Assembly (NCBI GenBank): GCA_031178065.1
Contig: JAPSJS010000005.1
Coordinates: 35,932-99,931, forward strand
Direction of reading: 5' to 3'
Source of the DNA: Altererythrobacter sp.
GTDB taxonomy: Bacteria; Pseudomonadota; Alphaproteobacteria; Sphingomonadales; Sphingomonadaceae
DNA length: 64,000 nucleotides
Shown piece after piece: positions 41,957 to 51,736 of the stretch; the first letter of the stretch is position 1, and every line of letters begins with the position of its first letter. The notes beneath the pieces were generated by a model. It was not told the origin of the DNA. It worked only from the letters and a program-made list of their open reading frames with translations, and made no database searches. Both the position numbers and the translations under genes were made by a program.

Positions 41957-42906
41957 GCCTGAAGGACCTTGTCCGCCTGCCGCCGCGCGAGAATGTCCCA
42001 CACGAAAACGGCGATGGCGATCCAGATCAGCACGAAGCAGGCGAGCTGCACCGGCTGGAGCGGCTGATCGAACACGGTCAGGCCCAGGATGAAGACGATC
42101 GTCGGCGCGAGGAACTGCAGGAAGCCCAGGGTCGAATAATCCATCCGCCGCGCGGCGATGGCGAACAGCAGCAGGGGGATTGCGGTCAGGATGCCGCCAA
42201 GCACGATTGCGAGGCTGAGCTCGGTCGACTGGCCGAACGACGAACCCGTGGGTGAGGCGGCGTACCACCAGGCGATCGCCGCCGCGGGCACGAGCAGGAG
42301 CGCCGATTCGATTGTCAAGCCGGGGAGGGCGCCGACGTCGACTTGCTTGCGCAGCAGGCCATAGGCTCCGAACGTCACGGCCAAGGTGAGGCTGATCCAT
42401 AGCGTCGTCAGCGCGCCGCCGAGGAGAAGCGCCACGCCGCAGGCGGCGATGGCCACCGCCAGCCATTGCCGTCGGCTCAGCCGCTCGCCCAGGACGAAGG
42501 TCCCCAGAAGCACGTTGATCAGCGGATTGATGTAGTAGCCGAGGCTCGCGGCGTAGACGTGATCGTGCTGGATCGCCCAGACGTAGACGAACCAGTTGGT
42601 GCCGATCAGCGTCGCGCTCGCGGCCAGAGTGGCAAGTACGCGGCGGTTGAACAGCGCTGCGCGGATCTGCGGCCCTTGTTTGCGAACCGCCACGATCAGC
42701 AGACAGATCGGCAGCGTCCAGATGATTCGCCAACCGACGAACTCGAAAGCCGGCACCTCTCGAACGAGAAGCAGGTAAAGCGGTAGGAAACCCCAGATGA
42801 AGTAGGCCGTGAGCCCGGCGGCGAAGCCCGATTGCCGGGTCTGGGGCGGTGCATCGGTCACTTGCGAGGCATTTAGGTGCGACGATGAACCGCTGCAAGA
42901 GGGCAT
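41953..42906 (-). CDS. rarD: EamA-family transporter RarD
   Basis: A 317-residue protein with ten transmembrane helices in two EamA halves; [39 protein letters not shown] and [14 protein letters not shown] are RarD-type segments. It is a drug/metabolite superfamily exporter with unknown substrate. ATG 42906 is used; GTG 42861 is a possible shorter start. The stop overlaps convergent pyrC by four bases. Confidence 0.87.
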   Translation of the reverse strand: MPSCSGSSSHLNASQVTDAPPQTRQSGFAAGLTAYFIWGFLPLYLLLVREVPAFEFVGWRIIWTLPICLLIVAVRKQGPQIRAALFNRRVLATLAASATLIGTNWFVYVWAIQHDHVYAASLGYYINPLINVLLGTFVLGERLSRRQWLAVAIAACGVALLLGGALTTLWISLTLAVTFGAYGLLRKQVDVGALPGLTIESALLLVPAAAIAWWYAASPTGSSFGQSTELSLAIVLGGILTAIPLLLFAIAARRMDYSTLGFLQFLAPTIVFILGLTVFDQPLQPVQLACFVLIWIAIAVFVWDILARRQADKVLQA

Positions 42907-43053
42907 CTCGACAGCCGAAATCGCTCGCTCTGTCGCAAATTCGAATTCTGTATCTCGTGTTGCAGTCCGTTCAGAAAACACGTCGTAAACATGAATGCAT
43001 CGAGCGGATGACCCATCGAGTCGGGGTCCGACGAGAGAAGAAAGGACCGAGCG

Positions 43054-43494
43054 ATGACCATGAAGACTTTCAAGATCGCAGCGCTGGCGATTGCGGCCCC
43101 GGGCCTCGCGATGGCGATGCCCGCGCAGGCAGCGGTGCCCACCGGCACCTACCAGGCAGCCCACGCGGCGACTTACGAGATCGAGAGCAGCAACCAGTGG
43201 CGCGACCGCTATCGCGACCGCGGCGACCGCCGCTATGATCGGGGCCGGAACGATCGCTATCGTGATCGTGACCGCGACTATCGTGACCGGCGCACGTGGC
43301 GCGGCCGTGACGGGCGCTACTACTGCCGCAAGGATGACGGCACGACCGGCCTCCTGATCGGCGGCGCAGTCGGCGGTCTGGTCGGTCATGAAGTTGCCGG
43401 CCGTGGCGACCGCACCCTCGGCGCCATTCTCGGCGCGGCGGGCGGTGCCCTCCTCGGCCGCGAGATCGACCGCAGCGGTTCGCGTTGCCGCTGA
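43054..43494 (+). CDS. secreted glycine-zipper 2TM protein with Arg/Asp-rich linker
   Basis: A 146-residue protein. A signal peptide ends near AMPAQAA; residues about 50-90 are a low-complexity Arg/Asp/Tyr stretch with YRDR and DRGRNDRYRD units; then DGRYYCRKDDGTTG and a glycine-zipper hairpin (GLLIGGAVGGLVGHEVAG; AILGAAGGALLGREID). Glycine-zipper proteins insert in or pack against the outer membrane. AAAGGA at 43042-43047 is the ribosome site. Confidence 0.82.
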   Translation: MTMKTFKIAALAIAAPGLAMAMPAQAAVPTGTYQAAHAATYEIESSNQWRDRYRDRGDRRYDRGRNDRYRDRDRDYRDRRTWRGRDGRYYCRKDDGTTGLLIGGAVGGLVGHEVAGRGDRTLGAILGAAGGALLGREIDRSGSRCR

Positions 43495-43515
43495 TCCGAT
43501 TGCACTGACAAGCTT

Positions 43516-43537
43516 CGGCTGCACCCACCTGCAGCCG
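43516..43537 (+). terminator. possible terminator hairpin after the glycine-zipper gene
   Basis: CGGCTGCA (43516-43523) pairs perfectly with TGCAGCCG (43530-43537) around CCCACC. No T-run follows, so termination is uncertain. The rest of the 186-base gap to the next gene shows no other feature. Confidence 0.4.
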
Positions 43538-43680
43538 CAGCGCGGCCCCACCGTGCCGCGGAAGGCGCTCCGTTGCCAGATGGCGGCGGGCGCCTTCAAC
43601 TTTTCTGTAGACTGGTTAACCCTATTCTTCCCTCTTGCCGCTAACCCGCAGGTCGGCACGGGGCTGGAAAGGGGACTGGC

Positions 43681-44394
43681 ATGGCGGAGCACCGCATCGC
43701 TTTCTGCGCGCTGCTCGCCTGCGTCCTTGCGGCATGCAGCGGCGAGCGCCTCGAGCCGACCCCCGGTGATGTCGACCCAGCGGTGATCGCCGCCCTCAAC
43801 GATCAGATCCTGACGGACCCCGACCTGTCGCTCCAGAACGAAGGTAGCGCTGCGCTGACCGGCGGCATCGACCACGCGCTGCCACTTGTGAACGACAGCC
43901 CCCGCGCCATCGATGCCGCGCGCGAGGAGGCACGGGCGCTCGTCGGCGGGCGCGATCGATTTCGGCGGCTGCCTCCGGTCGGGGAGCCTGAGGCGGAAGT
44001 CCCGCTGGAAAGCCGTATCACGATCACCGCACGCGCTGCCTACGCAGGCGCGAGCGAGGCCTGCGTCCGCTCGCTCGACCGGGGCTTCATCTGGGCCGCC
44101 CGTATGCCCGCTCCGTTCCCTGTCTATCCTCGCGGCGCAACGCAGGAAGCGGCGGGCAGCGATGCGGCGGGGTGCGCGCTGCGAGCAGTCAATTTCCGGA
44201 CGCCCGTGCCGATCGAGGAGGTGCTTGCGTTTTACCACACCCGCGCGCTCGACGCGGGCTTCTCGTCGACCCTCGCCGCCGCAGGCGATGAATCGATCCT
44301 GCGCGGCACGCGCGAAGGAGCCTCATTCGCGCTCTACGCGCGCGCTGGCACATCCGGGCTGACGGAGGCCGATCTCGTCACGCAAGGGCTGTAG
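43681..44394 (+). CDS. putative lipoprotein, unknown function
   Basis: A 237-residue protein with a lipoprotein signal peptide (ALLACVLAACSGE, Cys near residue 19). The remaining sequence shows no recognised domain; it has two further Cys (ACVRSLDRGF and GCALRAVNF) that could form a disulphide. It ends six bases before the convergent astD stop. Confidence 0.62.
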   Translation: MAEHRIAFCALLACVLAACSGERLEPTPGDVDPAVIAALNDQILTDPDLSLQNEGSAALTGGIDHALPLVNDSPRAIDAAREEARALVGGRDRFRRLPPVGEPEAEVPLESRITITARAAYAGASEACVRSLDRGFIWAARMPAPFPVYPRGATQEAAGSDAAGCALRAVNFRTPVPIEEVLAFYHTRALDAGFSSTLAAAGDESILRGTREGASFALYARAGTSGLTEADLVTQGL

Positions 44395-44400
44395 GGCGCT

Positions 44401-45816
44401 TCAGGCGTCCTTGAAGCCGACGCCTACGCTGGCGCGCGGCTGGTCCATCTCGGTGCTCGCCACCGGATAAGCGCAATAGTCCGCCGCGTAATAGGCGGCC
44501 GGGCGGTGATTGCCCGACAGGCCGATGCCGCCGAACGGCGCGTTCGAGGATGCGCCGTTCGTCGGGCGGTTCCAATTGACGATTCCCGCGCGAATATTGG
44601 CCCAGAACCTATTGTAATCCTGGGGCGTTCCGCCGATCAGTGAAGCGGAGAGACCGAAGCGTGTGTTGTTCGCCTCCGCGATTCCTTCGTCGAGATCATC
44701 CACCTTGATGACCTGCAGCAGCGGGCCGAACAACTCGACATCCGGCCGCTCGGCCATCGCCGTCGTATCGATCATCGCGGGGGAAAGGAACGGCAGGTCG
44801 TCGTCGGGACGCGTCATATGGCGGATCGCCTTGCCGCCGTTCGACAGCAGGTAGAGGAAGCTCTCCATCAACTGATCCGCTGCCTGGTTGTCGATCACCG
44901 GGCCCATGAAGGGCGCGGGATCGGCGAAGGGCTGGTCGACGATGATGCGGCCGGCGAGCGCCTTCACCTCGGTCACGATCGCGTCGTACATGCTCGCCTT
45001 GACGATCAGCCGGCGCGCCGCCGTGCAGCGCTGTCCGGCCGAAGTGAATGCGGACTGGATGATCAGCGTCGCTGCATCGGAAATCTTCGGTGTATCAAGC
45101 ACTACGATGGGATTGTTGCCACCCATTTCGAGGGCGACGATCTTGTTGGGGCTGGTCGCCAGCTTCCGGTTGATCGCGATCCCCGCCTGGGCCGACCCGG
45201 TGAACAGCACGCCGTCCACTCCCCGGTGCGCCACCAATTCCTTGCCTTCTTCCGGCCCGCCGACGAGTAGTTGCACAACCGCCGCCGAAATGCCGGCGCG
45301 GTGGAAGCACTCGACGAGGAACTCGCCCACGGCCGGCGTCTTCTCGCTCGGCTTGAAGATCACTGCGTTGCCCGCGATCAGCGCGGGAACGATGTGCCCG
45401 TTGGGCAGGTGCGCTGGGAAGTTGTACGGGCCGAGCACGGCCATGACCCCGTGCGGCTTGTGCCGGACCGCCGCTGTGCCCTGGAGTGCGCTGTCGAGCT
45501 TCTTCTGTCCCGTTCGCTCCGCGTAGGCGGTGACCGAAATATCGACCTTCTTGATCACGCTGTCGACTTCGGTGAGCGCTTCCCAGAGCGGCTTGCCGGT
45601 CTCGCGCGCGATCAGTTCGGCGAAGCGGTCCGACTGCTTGCGCACCTCGTTCGCGAAGCGGCGGCAGAGCTCGATGCGGGTCGCCAGCGGCTGCGCGGCC
45701 CAGGCGGGCCAGGCGCGGCGTGCGCGGTCGACTGTCTCCTCGACATTGCCGGCGGGGCTGCGCCACAGTTCCTCGCCCGTCGCGGGCGCGAAAGACACGA
45801 TTTCATTGCTGCTCAC
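44401..45816 (-). CDS. astD: succinylglutamate-semialdehyde dehydrogenase
   Basis: An aldehyde dehydrogenase of 471 residues from GTG 45816. The catalytic Cys is in AFTSAGQRCTAARRL, the general-base Glu in ALEMGGNNPIVVLD and the NAD loop in FTGSAQAGIAI. Sequence features such as YNFPAHLPNGHIVPALIAGN match AstD of the arginine succinyltransferase pathway. An ATG at 45861 is also in frame. No other ast gene is adjacent, so the pathway assignment is moderate. Confidence 0.85.
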   Translation of the reverse strand: MSSNEIVSFAPATGEELWRSPAGNVEETVDRARRAWPAWAAQPLATRIELCRRFANEVRKQSDRFAELIARETGKPLWEALTEVDSVIKKVDISVTAYAERTGQKKLDSALQGTAAVRHKPHGVMAVLGPYNFPAHLPNGHIVPALIAGNAVIFKPSEKTPAVGEFLVECFHRAGISAAVVQLLVGGPEEGKELVAHRGVDGVLFTGSAQAGIAINRKLATSPNKIVALEMGGNNPIVVLDTPKISDAATLIIQSAFTSAGQRCTAARRLIVKASMYDAIVTEVKALAGRIIVDQPFADPAPFMGPVIDNQAADQLMESFLYLLSNGGKAIRHMTRPDDDLPFLSPAMIDTTAMAERPDVELFGPLLQVIKVDDLDEGIAEANNTRFGLSASLIGGTPQDYNRFWANIRAGIVNWNRPTNGASSNAPFGGIGLSGNHRPAAYYAADYCAYPVASTEMDQPRASVGVGFKDA

Positions 45817-45904
45817 TGGAGCGGGTATCCCTGCGTTCCTGAATGTCGGGGCCAATGCCATAGGCCCAAGGTAGTAACAAACCGATTGTCTGCCAGTCGG
45901 TAGC

Positions 45905-47299
45905 TCAGTGCCCCTGAGGCGGCGGGGGCGGGCCATGTGCATCGCCCATCCGGCGGATGGCTTCCACTTTGTCGTGGAGCGGAACCCAATCGTCGCGCTG
46001 GTCGATCGCGGACCAGATCGTCTCGACCTCCTCGACCAGCATCGTTTCTGGCGCCGGCAGGTCCCAATACGGATCCTCCGAAGGAATGGCGCGATAGTCT
46101 TTGAGCGCCTCGGCCAGTTCACCCTCGGTGTCTCGCCCACCGCGGTGGCGATGGAAGAAGCCGTCCGGTTGAGCCCCGGTCTCCCGCATCGCCCTCTCGC
46201 AGGCGGCGACTAGCACGCCGTCCTGCTCCGGCCCGCGGGATTCAACTCCCAGCCGCCAGCACCAGCGCCGCGCCACCGCATCCATGTAGAGCGGTCCGAA
46301 CCGCTCCAGCGCGGCGATCAGCGGCGGCGCATCGGCGAGCAGGCGCAGCGCGACCGCAAACTGCCCTAGGTTCCAGTGCAGCGCTTCCGGCTGGCGGCCA
46401 AAGGCGTAGAGCCCCGTCTGATCGAAATAAGCCGCGGTGAAGCCTGCATCCCATTCGGGTAGCCAGCGCCAGGGGCCGTAGTCAAAGCTCTCGCCCGTCA
46501 CGTTCATGTTGTCGGTGTTGAGCACGCCGTGGACAAAGCCCGCGACCATCCAGGCGGCGGCAAGGTCGGCAAGTCGCTCGACCACCTGATGCATCAGGAC
46601 AACCGCCGGCTCGTCCCGCCCCGGCGCATCCGCGGGCGGCTGGGAGCCGGGGAATTGGGTGAGGCAATAGTCGACAAGGCCCGCCATATGCTCCCGTTCC
46701 TCCAGCGCGAGGAGGCGCTGGAAGGTGCCGATGCGGATATGCCCGTGGCTCAGCCGCACCATGACCGCCGAGCGGGTGGGGGAGGGCTCGTCGCCCCGCC
46801 ATAGCTCCTCGCCGGTTTCGATTACCGAGAAGGTCTTGGAGGTATAGACGCCCAGCGCCTCCAGCATCTCGGTGGCGAGGATCTCGCGGACCGCACCCTT
46901 CAGCGTCAGGCGGCCGTCGGCTGTGCGGCTGTAGGGTGTAAGGCCGGACCCCTTGGTGCCGAGGTCGAGCAGCCGTCCCTCCGCGTCGCGCATCTGCGCA
47001 AACAGGAACCCGCGCCCGTCGCCGATCTCGGGATTGTACACCCGGAACTGATGGCCGTGGTACCGCAGCGCGAGCGGGCAGGGCAGATTCTCCGCCAAGG
47101 GTTCGAACCGGGCGAAGTGCGCCGCCCACTGCCGATCGTCGAGATCGTCCAGGCCGACAGCACGGTCCCACCTGCGATTGCGGAAGCGCAAAGTGGCGCG
47201 GGGGAATTCGGCGGCGGCCACTTCGTCTGCAATCCAGCCCGAGAGAGGCAGGATCGCAGGATCGGGCCGATAGGGCGACGCTTGCGGTTCTTCACGCAT
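45905..47299 (-). CDS. selO: protein adenylyltransferase SelO family
   Basis: A 464-residue SelO/YdiU pseudokinase that AMPylates protein Ser/Thr/Tyr, linked to redox stress. Kinase-like features are visible: GTKGSGLTPYSRTADGRLT, then VHGVLNTDNMNVTGE with the active-site Asn/Asp and FDYGPW as the metal-binding DFG-like motif. The C-terminal selenocysteine of eukaryotic SelO is absent, as usual in bacteria. Confidence 0.92.
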   Translation of the reverse strand: MREEPQASPYRPDPAILPLSGWIADEVAAAEFPRATLRFRNRRWDRAVGLDDLDDRQWAAHFARFEPLAENLPCPLALRYHGHQFRVYNPEIGDGRGFLFAQMRDAEGRLLDLGTKGSGLTPYSRTADGRLTLKGAVREILATEMLEALGVYTSKTFSVIETGEELWRGDEPSPTRSAVMVRLSHGHIRIGTFQRLLALEEREHMAGLVDYCLTQFPGSQPPADAPGRDEPAVVLMHQVVERLADLAAAWMVAGFVHGVLNTDNMNVTGESFDYGPWRWLPEWDAGFTAAYFDQTGLYAFGRQPEALHWNLGQFAVALRLLADAPPLIAALERFGPLYMDAVARRWCWRLGVESRGPEQDGVLVAACERAMRETGAQPDGFFHRHRGGRDTEGELAEALKDYRAIPSEDPYWDLPAPETMLVEEVETIWSAIDQRDDWVPLHDKVEAIRRMGDAHGPPPPPQGH

Positions 47300-47386
47300 C
47301 GGGCGATAGTGGGCCGCGCGGGCGGCGCTGGCAATGCGGCCGTCCGGAGATGCAGCAACTTGGACACAGGAAACTCTCCGAAGCCG

Positions 47387-48247
47387 ATGGACACAGGATT
47401 TAGCGACCGTTTCTGGGAAAGCCCGGACGGTCTGAAGCTGCATTTCCGCGACTATCCGGGGCGTGAGGACCGTGTGCCGGTCGTCTGCATGCATGGTCTG
47501 ACGCGCAATGCGCGCGATTTCGGGGCGCTTGCCGAGCATCTTGCCGGGGAGCGCCGTGTGCTCGTGCCCGAGATGCGCGGGCGGGGCGACAGCGAATATG
47601 CGCGCGACCCGGCGACTTACACGCCGACGACATATGTCGGGGACGTGTCTGCATTGCTGGCGCAGGAGGGGATTTCCCGCTTCGTCGCCGTGGGGACCTC
47701 GCTCGGCGGACTGATGACGATGATGCTGGCCGCGGCCGAACCACGCAGGATCGCCGGTGCGGTACTCAACGACGTCGGTCCCGAGCTTCAGGAGGCAGGA
47801 CTGGCGCGCATCGCCGAATACGTCGGCCATGGCCGCAACTTCCCTACGTGGATGCACGCCGCCCACGCGCTTGAGGAAGTGCATTCGGCGGCCCACCCGG
47901 AGTTCGACACCGAAGAGTGGATCGCCATGGCCAAACGCACGATGACGGTGCAGCAGAACGGCCGCATCGCGTTTGACTACGACATGAGCATCGCCGAGCC
48001 GTTCCAGGCCGGCGACGGTGCTGCGCCGCCCGACCTTTGGCCTGCGTACGAGGCACTGCAGGGCGCACCGTTGCTGATTGTGCGCGGGGCTTTGTCTGAC
48101 CTGTTATCGGAAGAGACCGCCCGGAACATGCTCGCGCGGCACCCCGACGCCGAACTCGTCACGGTGGAGAACGTGGGGCACGCGCCGCTGCTCGACGAGC
48201 CGGCCGTCCTGTCGGCGGTCGACCGATTGATGGCGAAGGCGGTATGA
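47387..48247 (+). CDS. alpha/beta hydrolase
   Basis: A 286-residue hydrolase: oxyanion HG in VVCMHGLTRNARDF, nucleophile Ser in AVGTSLGGLMTMML, and catalytic His in VENVGHAPLLDEP. Homologues act on esters, lactones or C-C bonds, so the substrate is open. It overlaps the next gene start as ATGA and is divergent from selO. Confidence 0.88.
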   Translation: MDTGFSDRFWESPDGLKLHFRDYPGREDRVPVVCMHGLTRNARDFGALAEHLAGERRVLVPEMRGRGDSEYARDPATYTPTTYVGDVSALLAQEGISRFVAVGTSLGGLMTMMLAAAEPRRIAGAVLNDVGPELQEAGLARIAEYVGHGRNFPTWMHAAHALEEVHSAAHPEFDTEEWIAMAKRTMTVQQNGRIAFDYDMSIAEPFQAGDGAAPPDLWPAYEALQGAPLLIVRGALSDLLSEETARNMLARHPDAELVTVENVGHAPLLDEPAVLSAVDRLMAKAV

Positions 48248-49395
48248 GCGCCACCGGGCGCGGCAAGGCGCGGATACTGCATCTCCATTCGACTTTCGCC
48301 GCTGGCGGCAAGGAACTACGCTCGGTTCGGCTGATCAATGCCTTCGGGCCCAAGGTCTCGCACGCGATCGTCTCGGCGGAACCGGACCGGATGGAGGCAG
48401 CGCAGCACATCCTGCGGCAGATTCCCGTGACTTATCCGCGCGATTTTCCGGCGCTGAAGGGCAAGCCCACGCCGGGGCGCCTGAAGCGTCTTGCCCGCGC
48501 CATGCAGGGCTACGATCTCGTGCTGACCTACAACTGGGGCGCGATGAACGCGGTGATGGCGCATACGGTGTTCAGGGACGTTTTCCGTTTGCCGGCGCTG
48601 ATCCATCACGAAGACGGTTTCAACGAAGACGAGCGCAAGCGCCTCAAGCCGATGCGCAACTGGTTTCGCAAGATCGCACTCGGGCGCACGAACGGTCTGG
48701 TGGTGCCCTCGGAAACGCTTGAGGGGATTGCGCTCCAGGTGTGGGAGCAGCCGATCGGGCGGGTGAAGCACATCCCCAACGGCATCGACACCAAAGCCTT
48801 CGCCAAGCGCCCGAAGCCGGACGCTCTGCGCGGCGTGGTGAAGCGGAAGGGTGAGTTCTGGGTCGGCACGCTCGCCGGCCTGCGCCCAGTCAAGAACCTG
48901 CCGCGGCTGGTGCGCGCTTTCCGTCATCTGCCTGAGGATTGGCACCTGGTGATCGTCGGCGAAGGGCCCGAGCGGGACGCGATCCGCGCCGAGGCGGATG
49001 AATACGACATCGGCCACCGGGTCCATCTGCCGGGCTTTGCGCCCCATCCGGAGCGCTATGTCGGCCTGTTCGACGTGTTCGCGCTTTCGTCCGACAGCGA
49101 GCAGTTTCCGATCTCGCTGGTGGAGGCAATGGCCGCTGGCCTGCCGGTGGTCGCGCCGGCAGTGGGCGATGTTGCTGATATAGTGTCCGAGGCCAACGTA
49201 CCCCTGATCGGCCCCGCAGGCGACGAAAGCGCACTGGCGCAAGGCCTCGCGCAGCTCGCGGGCGATCCCGCTCTGCGCGACCGGATTGGGCAGGTAAACC
49301 GCGACAAGGCGCGGACCAGCTACGACGAGAAACCGATGATCGCGGCCTATCGCCGTCTCTACTCCTCTGCGATGGACAACGACGCCCTGAGCTGA
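48244..49395 (+). CDS. glycosyltransferase (GT4-type)
   Basis: A 383-residue GT-B glycosyltransferase with an N-terminal acceptor domain (LHLHSTFAAGGKELRSVRL) and a C-terminal donor domain (GTLAGLRPVKNLPRLVRAF; SSDSEQFPISLVEAMAAGLP, the ExxxxxxxE region). It probably builds a cell-surface glycan or glycolipid. It is coupled to the hydrolase upstream; no polysaccharide cluster surrounds it. Confidence 0.88.
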   Translation: MSATGRGKARILHLHSTFAAGGKELRSVRLINAFGPKVSHAIVSAEPDRMEAAQHILRQIPVTYPRDFPALKGKPTPGRLKRLARAMQGYDLVLTYNWGAMNAVMAHTVFRDVFRLPALIHHEDGFNEDERKRLKPMRNWFRKIALGRTNGLVVPSETLEGIALQVWEQPIGRVKHIPNGIDTKAFAKRPKPDALRGVVKRKGEFWVGTLAGLRPVKNLPRLVRAFRHLPEDWHLVIVGEGPERDAIRAEADEYDIGHRVHLPGFAPHPERYVGLFDVFALSSDSEQFPISLVEAMAAGLPVVAPAVGDVADIVSEANVPLIGPAGDESALAQGLAQLAGDPALRDRIGQVNRDKARTSYDEKPMIAAYRRLYSSAMDNDALS

Positions 49396-49525
49396 ATGTT
49401 CGTCGCGGCCCGCTTCACCTCGGGTTCACGCGGTGGGGGACAGGCGGGTTTCCAAGTTGAATTGGCGCGGTCATCCGCTAAACAGCCCGGCGAACCTTCA
49501 CTCGAATGATCGAAAGTGCCACGTC

Positions 49526-50293
49526 TTGGCCCTGAACCCTCTTTCCAAGCAAAACCCCGACCAGCGCCGCGCCGCGGAAGAAGACGTGCTGATGCGCGAA
49601 GTCGATGAGGCGGTCCGGCAGGATCAGTTCGCGGACTTCGCACAGCGCTACGCCAAGGCCATCATCGCCGCCGTCGTGCTCGGCCTTGCGGCTTTCGGTG
49701 GATACCTGTTCTGGGACCATCGGCAGGAAGCGGCGCGGGAAGCGGAGTCCGAAACGCTCGTCGGCGCACTCGATCAGCTCCAGTCGGGCAATTTCGGCAG
49801 TGCGACCGAAGGCCTCGAGCCGCTGGTGGCCCAAGAAGGCGGCGCAGCGACCCAGGCGGCGCTGCTCAAGGCCGGCATTGCAATGGAGCAGGGCCGCAAC
49901 GAGGATGCGGCGAAGATCTACGCGGAAGTCGCAGCCGACGGCGATGTGCCGCAACTGCTCCGCGACCTGGCCGCCGTCCGCGAGATCGCTGCGACTTTCG
50001 ACAGCCTGGAACCGGGCGAGGTCGTCGCGCGGCTCAAGCCGCTGGCGGTGCCGGGTAGCCCCTACTTCGGCAGTGCAGGCGAACTGGTCGCGATGGCCTA
50101 TCTCGACCAGGGCAAGAATCAGGAGGCGGGAACGCTCTTCGCATCGATCGCGAAGGACGAAACTCAGCCCAACAGTCTCCGCTCTCGCGCACGGCAGATG
50201 GCGGGCGTCCTCGGTGTGGACGCGATCGAAGACGTCGATGCGGTGCTGGACGGAATTCGAGAACCCGCGGCCGCGCCGCAAGCGCAGCAATAA
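49526..50293 (+). CDS. membrane-anchored TPR-like protein (YfgM-type)
   Basis: A 255-residue protein beginning at TTG 49526 (LALNPLSKQ). A cytoplasmic head, MREVDEAVRQDQFADFAQRY, precedes one transmembrane helix (about 47-65) and a periplasmic TPR-like domain (TPR_21, PF09976). YfgM proteins associate with SecYEG and periplasmic chaperones. Its location just upstream of bamB repeats the common yfgM-bamB order. The alternative start ATG 49595-region would remove only the extreme N-terminus. Confidence 0.85.
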   Translation: MALNPLSKQNPDQRRAAEEDVLMREVDEAVRQDQFADFAQRYAKAIIAAVVLGLAAFGGYLFWDHRQEAAREAESETLVGALDQLQSGNFGSATEGLEPLVAQEGGAATQAALLKAGIAMEQGRNEDAAKIYAEVAADGDVPQLLRDLAAVREIAATFDSLEPGEVVARLKPLAVPGSPYFGSAGELVAMAYLDQGKNQEAGTLFASIAKDETQPNSLRSRARQMAGVLGVDAIEDVDAVLDGIREPAAAPQAQQ

Positions 50294-50312
50294 TTCAGGA
50301 CGGGCCTAACCG

Positions 50313-51677
50313 ATGAAGTCGAATCGCATTTCCATTCTTGGCCGCGGCATTTCCATTCTTGGCCGCGGCGTTGCCGTGACGGCGCTCGCCGGCATGCTCG
50401 GTGCGTGCGGCATCTTCGGCGGCGGCGAAACCAAGACCACCCCGACGATCGGCGAGCGCAAGCCGGTGCTTTCGCGGATCGAAAGCGGGGCGAAGGTCGA
50501 TCCGGCAATGGCCGGCGTGGCCGTCGTTCTGCCCCCGGCGCAGACGAACACGGAATGGGCCCAGGCAGGCGGCACCGCCGACAAGGCTTACGGCCACCTC
50601 ACGCTGGCGGACCATCCGGCATTGGCTTGGACGGTGCAGATCGCGGGCGGCGGCGAACGCCGCAAGCTCGCCTCCGCCCCGGTCATCGGTAATGGCACAC
50701 TGTTTGCTGTCGATACCGAGGGCGTGATCCATGCCTTCGACGCGCAGACCGGCGCGCGGCGCTGGAGCCATCGGATGGAACTCACCGGCAACGCGCGCAA
50801 CGCGGCATTCGGCGGCGGGGTGAGCTACAACGACGGCCGCGTCTATGCGACCAACGGCGTGGGTCAGGTGATCGCGCTCGATGCGGGAACGGGCAGCGAG
50901 ATCTGGAAAAAGCAGCCTGCCGGGCCGCTCCGCGGCGCGCCGACGATTGCGTTCAATTCAATCTATGTGATGACGCAGGACAACCAGATCCATGCGTTGA
51001 ACGCTGCTACCGGCGAAACGCAGTGGAACGAATCCGGTTCGCAGGCGCAGGCAGGCGTGTTCGGCGTCGCGACCCCAGCGGCAGGGCAGGGGACCGTGAT
51101 CGCGGGTTACAGCTCCGGCGAACTAGCGGCCTATCGTTACGAGAACGGCCGGGTTCTGTGGTCGGACGCCCTCGCTCGCACCTCGATCTCGACCGAAGTC
51201 GGATCGCTGACCGACATAGACGCCGATCCCATCATCGATTCCGGAAGCGTTTACGCGCTCGGCCAGGGCGGCCGCATGGCTGCCTACGAGCTCGTGACCG
51301 GCCAGCGGCAGTGGGAGCTGAACGTCGCCGGTATTTCCACCCCGGCTGTCGCCGGCGAATGGATTTTCGCGCTGACCGACGATGCCCGCCTTCTCGCGAT
51401 CGCGCGCGCAACCGGCAAGGTGCGGTGGCTCACGCAGTTGCAGCGCTACCGCGACGAAGAGGACAAGGAGGGCCCGATCTTCTGGACCGGTCCCGTCCTC
51501 GCGGGCAACAACCTGTGGGCCGCCAGCACGCAGGGCGAGATCTACAAGATCAGCGTCGGCGAAGGCTCGGCCAGCCTGTTCATCGATCTGGAAACGCCTA
51601 TCTCGCTTCCGCCGGTCGTGGCCAACAACACCCTCTACCTGCTGGACGATGGCGGCACGATCCACGCCTTCCGGTAA
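50313..51677 (+). CDS. bamB: outer membrane protein assembly lipoprotein BamB
   Basis: A 454-residue PQQ-repeat eight-bladed propeller lipoprotein of the BAM complex. The lipobox is AGMLGACGIFG (Cys near 32). Blade signatures such as HAFDAQTGARRWSH, IALDAGTGSEIWKK and HALNAATGETQW are clear. The N-region contains ISILGRG twice in tandem because of a 21-bp DNA duplication. It follows the YfgM-like gene by 19 bases. Confidence 0.93.
   Translation: MKSNRISILGRGISILGRGVAVTALAGMLGACGIFGGGETKTTPTIGERKPVLSRIESGAKVDPAMAGVAVVLPPAQTNTEWAQAGGTADKAYGHLTLADHPALAWTVQIAGGGERRKLASAPVIGNGTLFAVDTEGVIHAFDAQTGARRWSHRMELTGNARNAAFGGGVSYNDGRVYATNGVGQVIALDAGTGSEIWKKQPAGPLRGAPTIAFNSIYVMTQDNQIHALNAATGETQWNESGSQAQAGVFGVATPAAGQGTVIAGYSSGELAAYRYENGRVLWSDALARTSISTEVGSLTDIDADPIIDSGSVYALGQGGRMAAYELVTGQRQWELNVAGISTPAVAGEWIFALTDDARLLAIARATGKVRWLTQLQRYRDEEDKEGPIFWTGPVLAGNNLWAASTQGEIYKISVGEGSASLFIDLETPISLPPVVANNTLYLLDDGGTIHAFR
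50326..50367 (+). repeat. perfect 21-bp tandem duplication in the bamB signal peptide
   Basis: Two identical 21-base units (50326-50346 and 50347-50367), starting GCATTTCCATTC, encode ISILGRG twice. Being a multiple of three, the duplication keeps the frame and lengthens the n-region of the signal peptide by seven residues including one extra Arg. The exact identity suggests a recent event. Confidence 0.95.
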
Positions 51678-51736
51678 TCGCGCCGTCTAGGCTCTTACCG
51701 CGCGCTTAACCCTTTGCCGCTATCGCGCGACTCGTC

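Noticed and set aside
43681..44238. A continuous long minus-strand frame joining rarD to sequence past 43000
   Set aside because: The RarD protein begins at 42906 or 42861; the upstream part is antisense to the glycine-zipper and lipoprotein genes.
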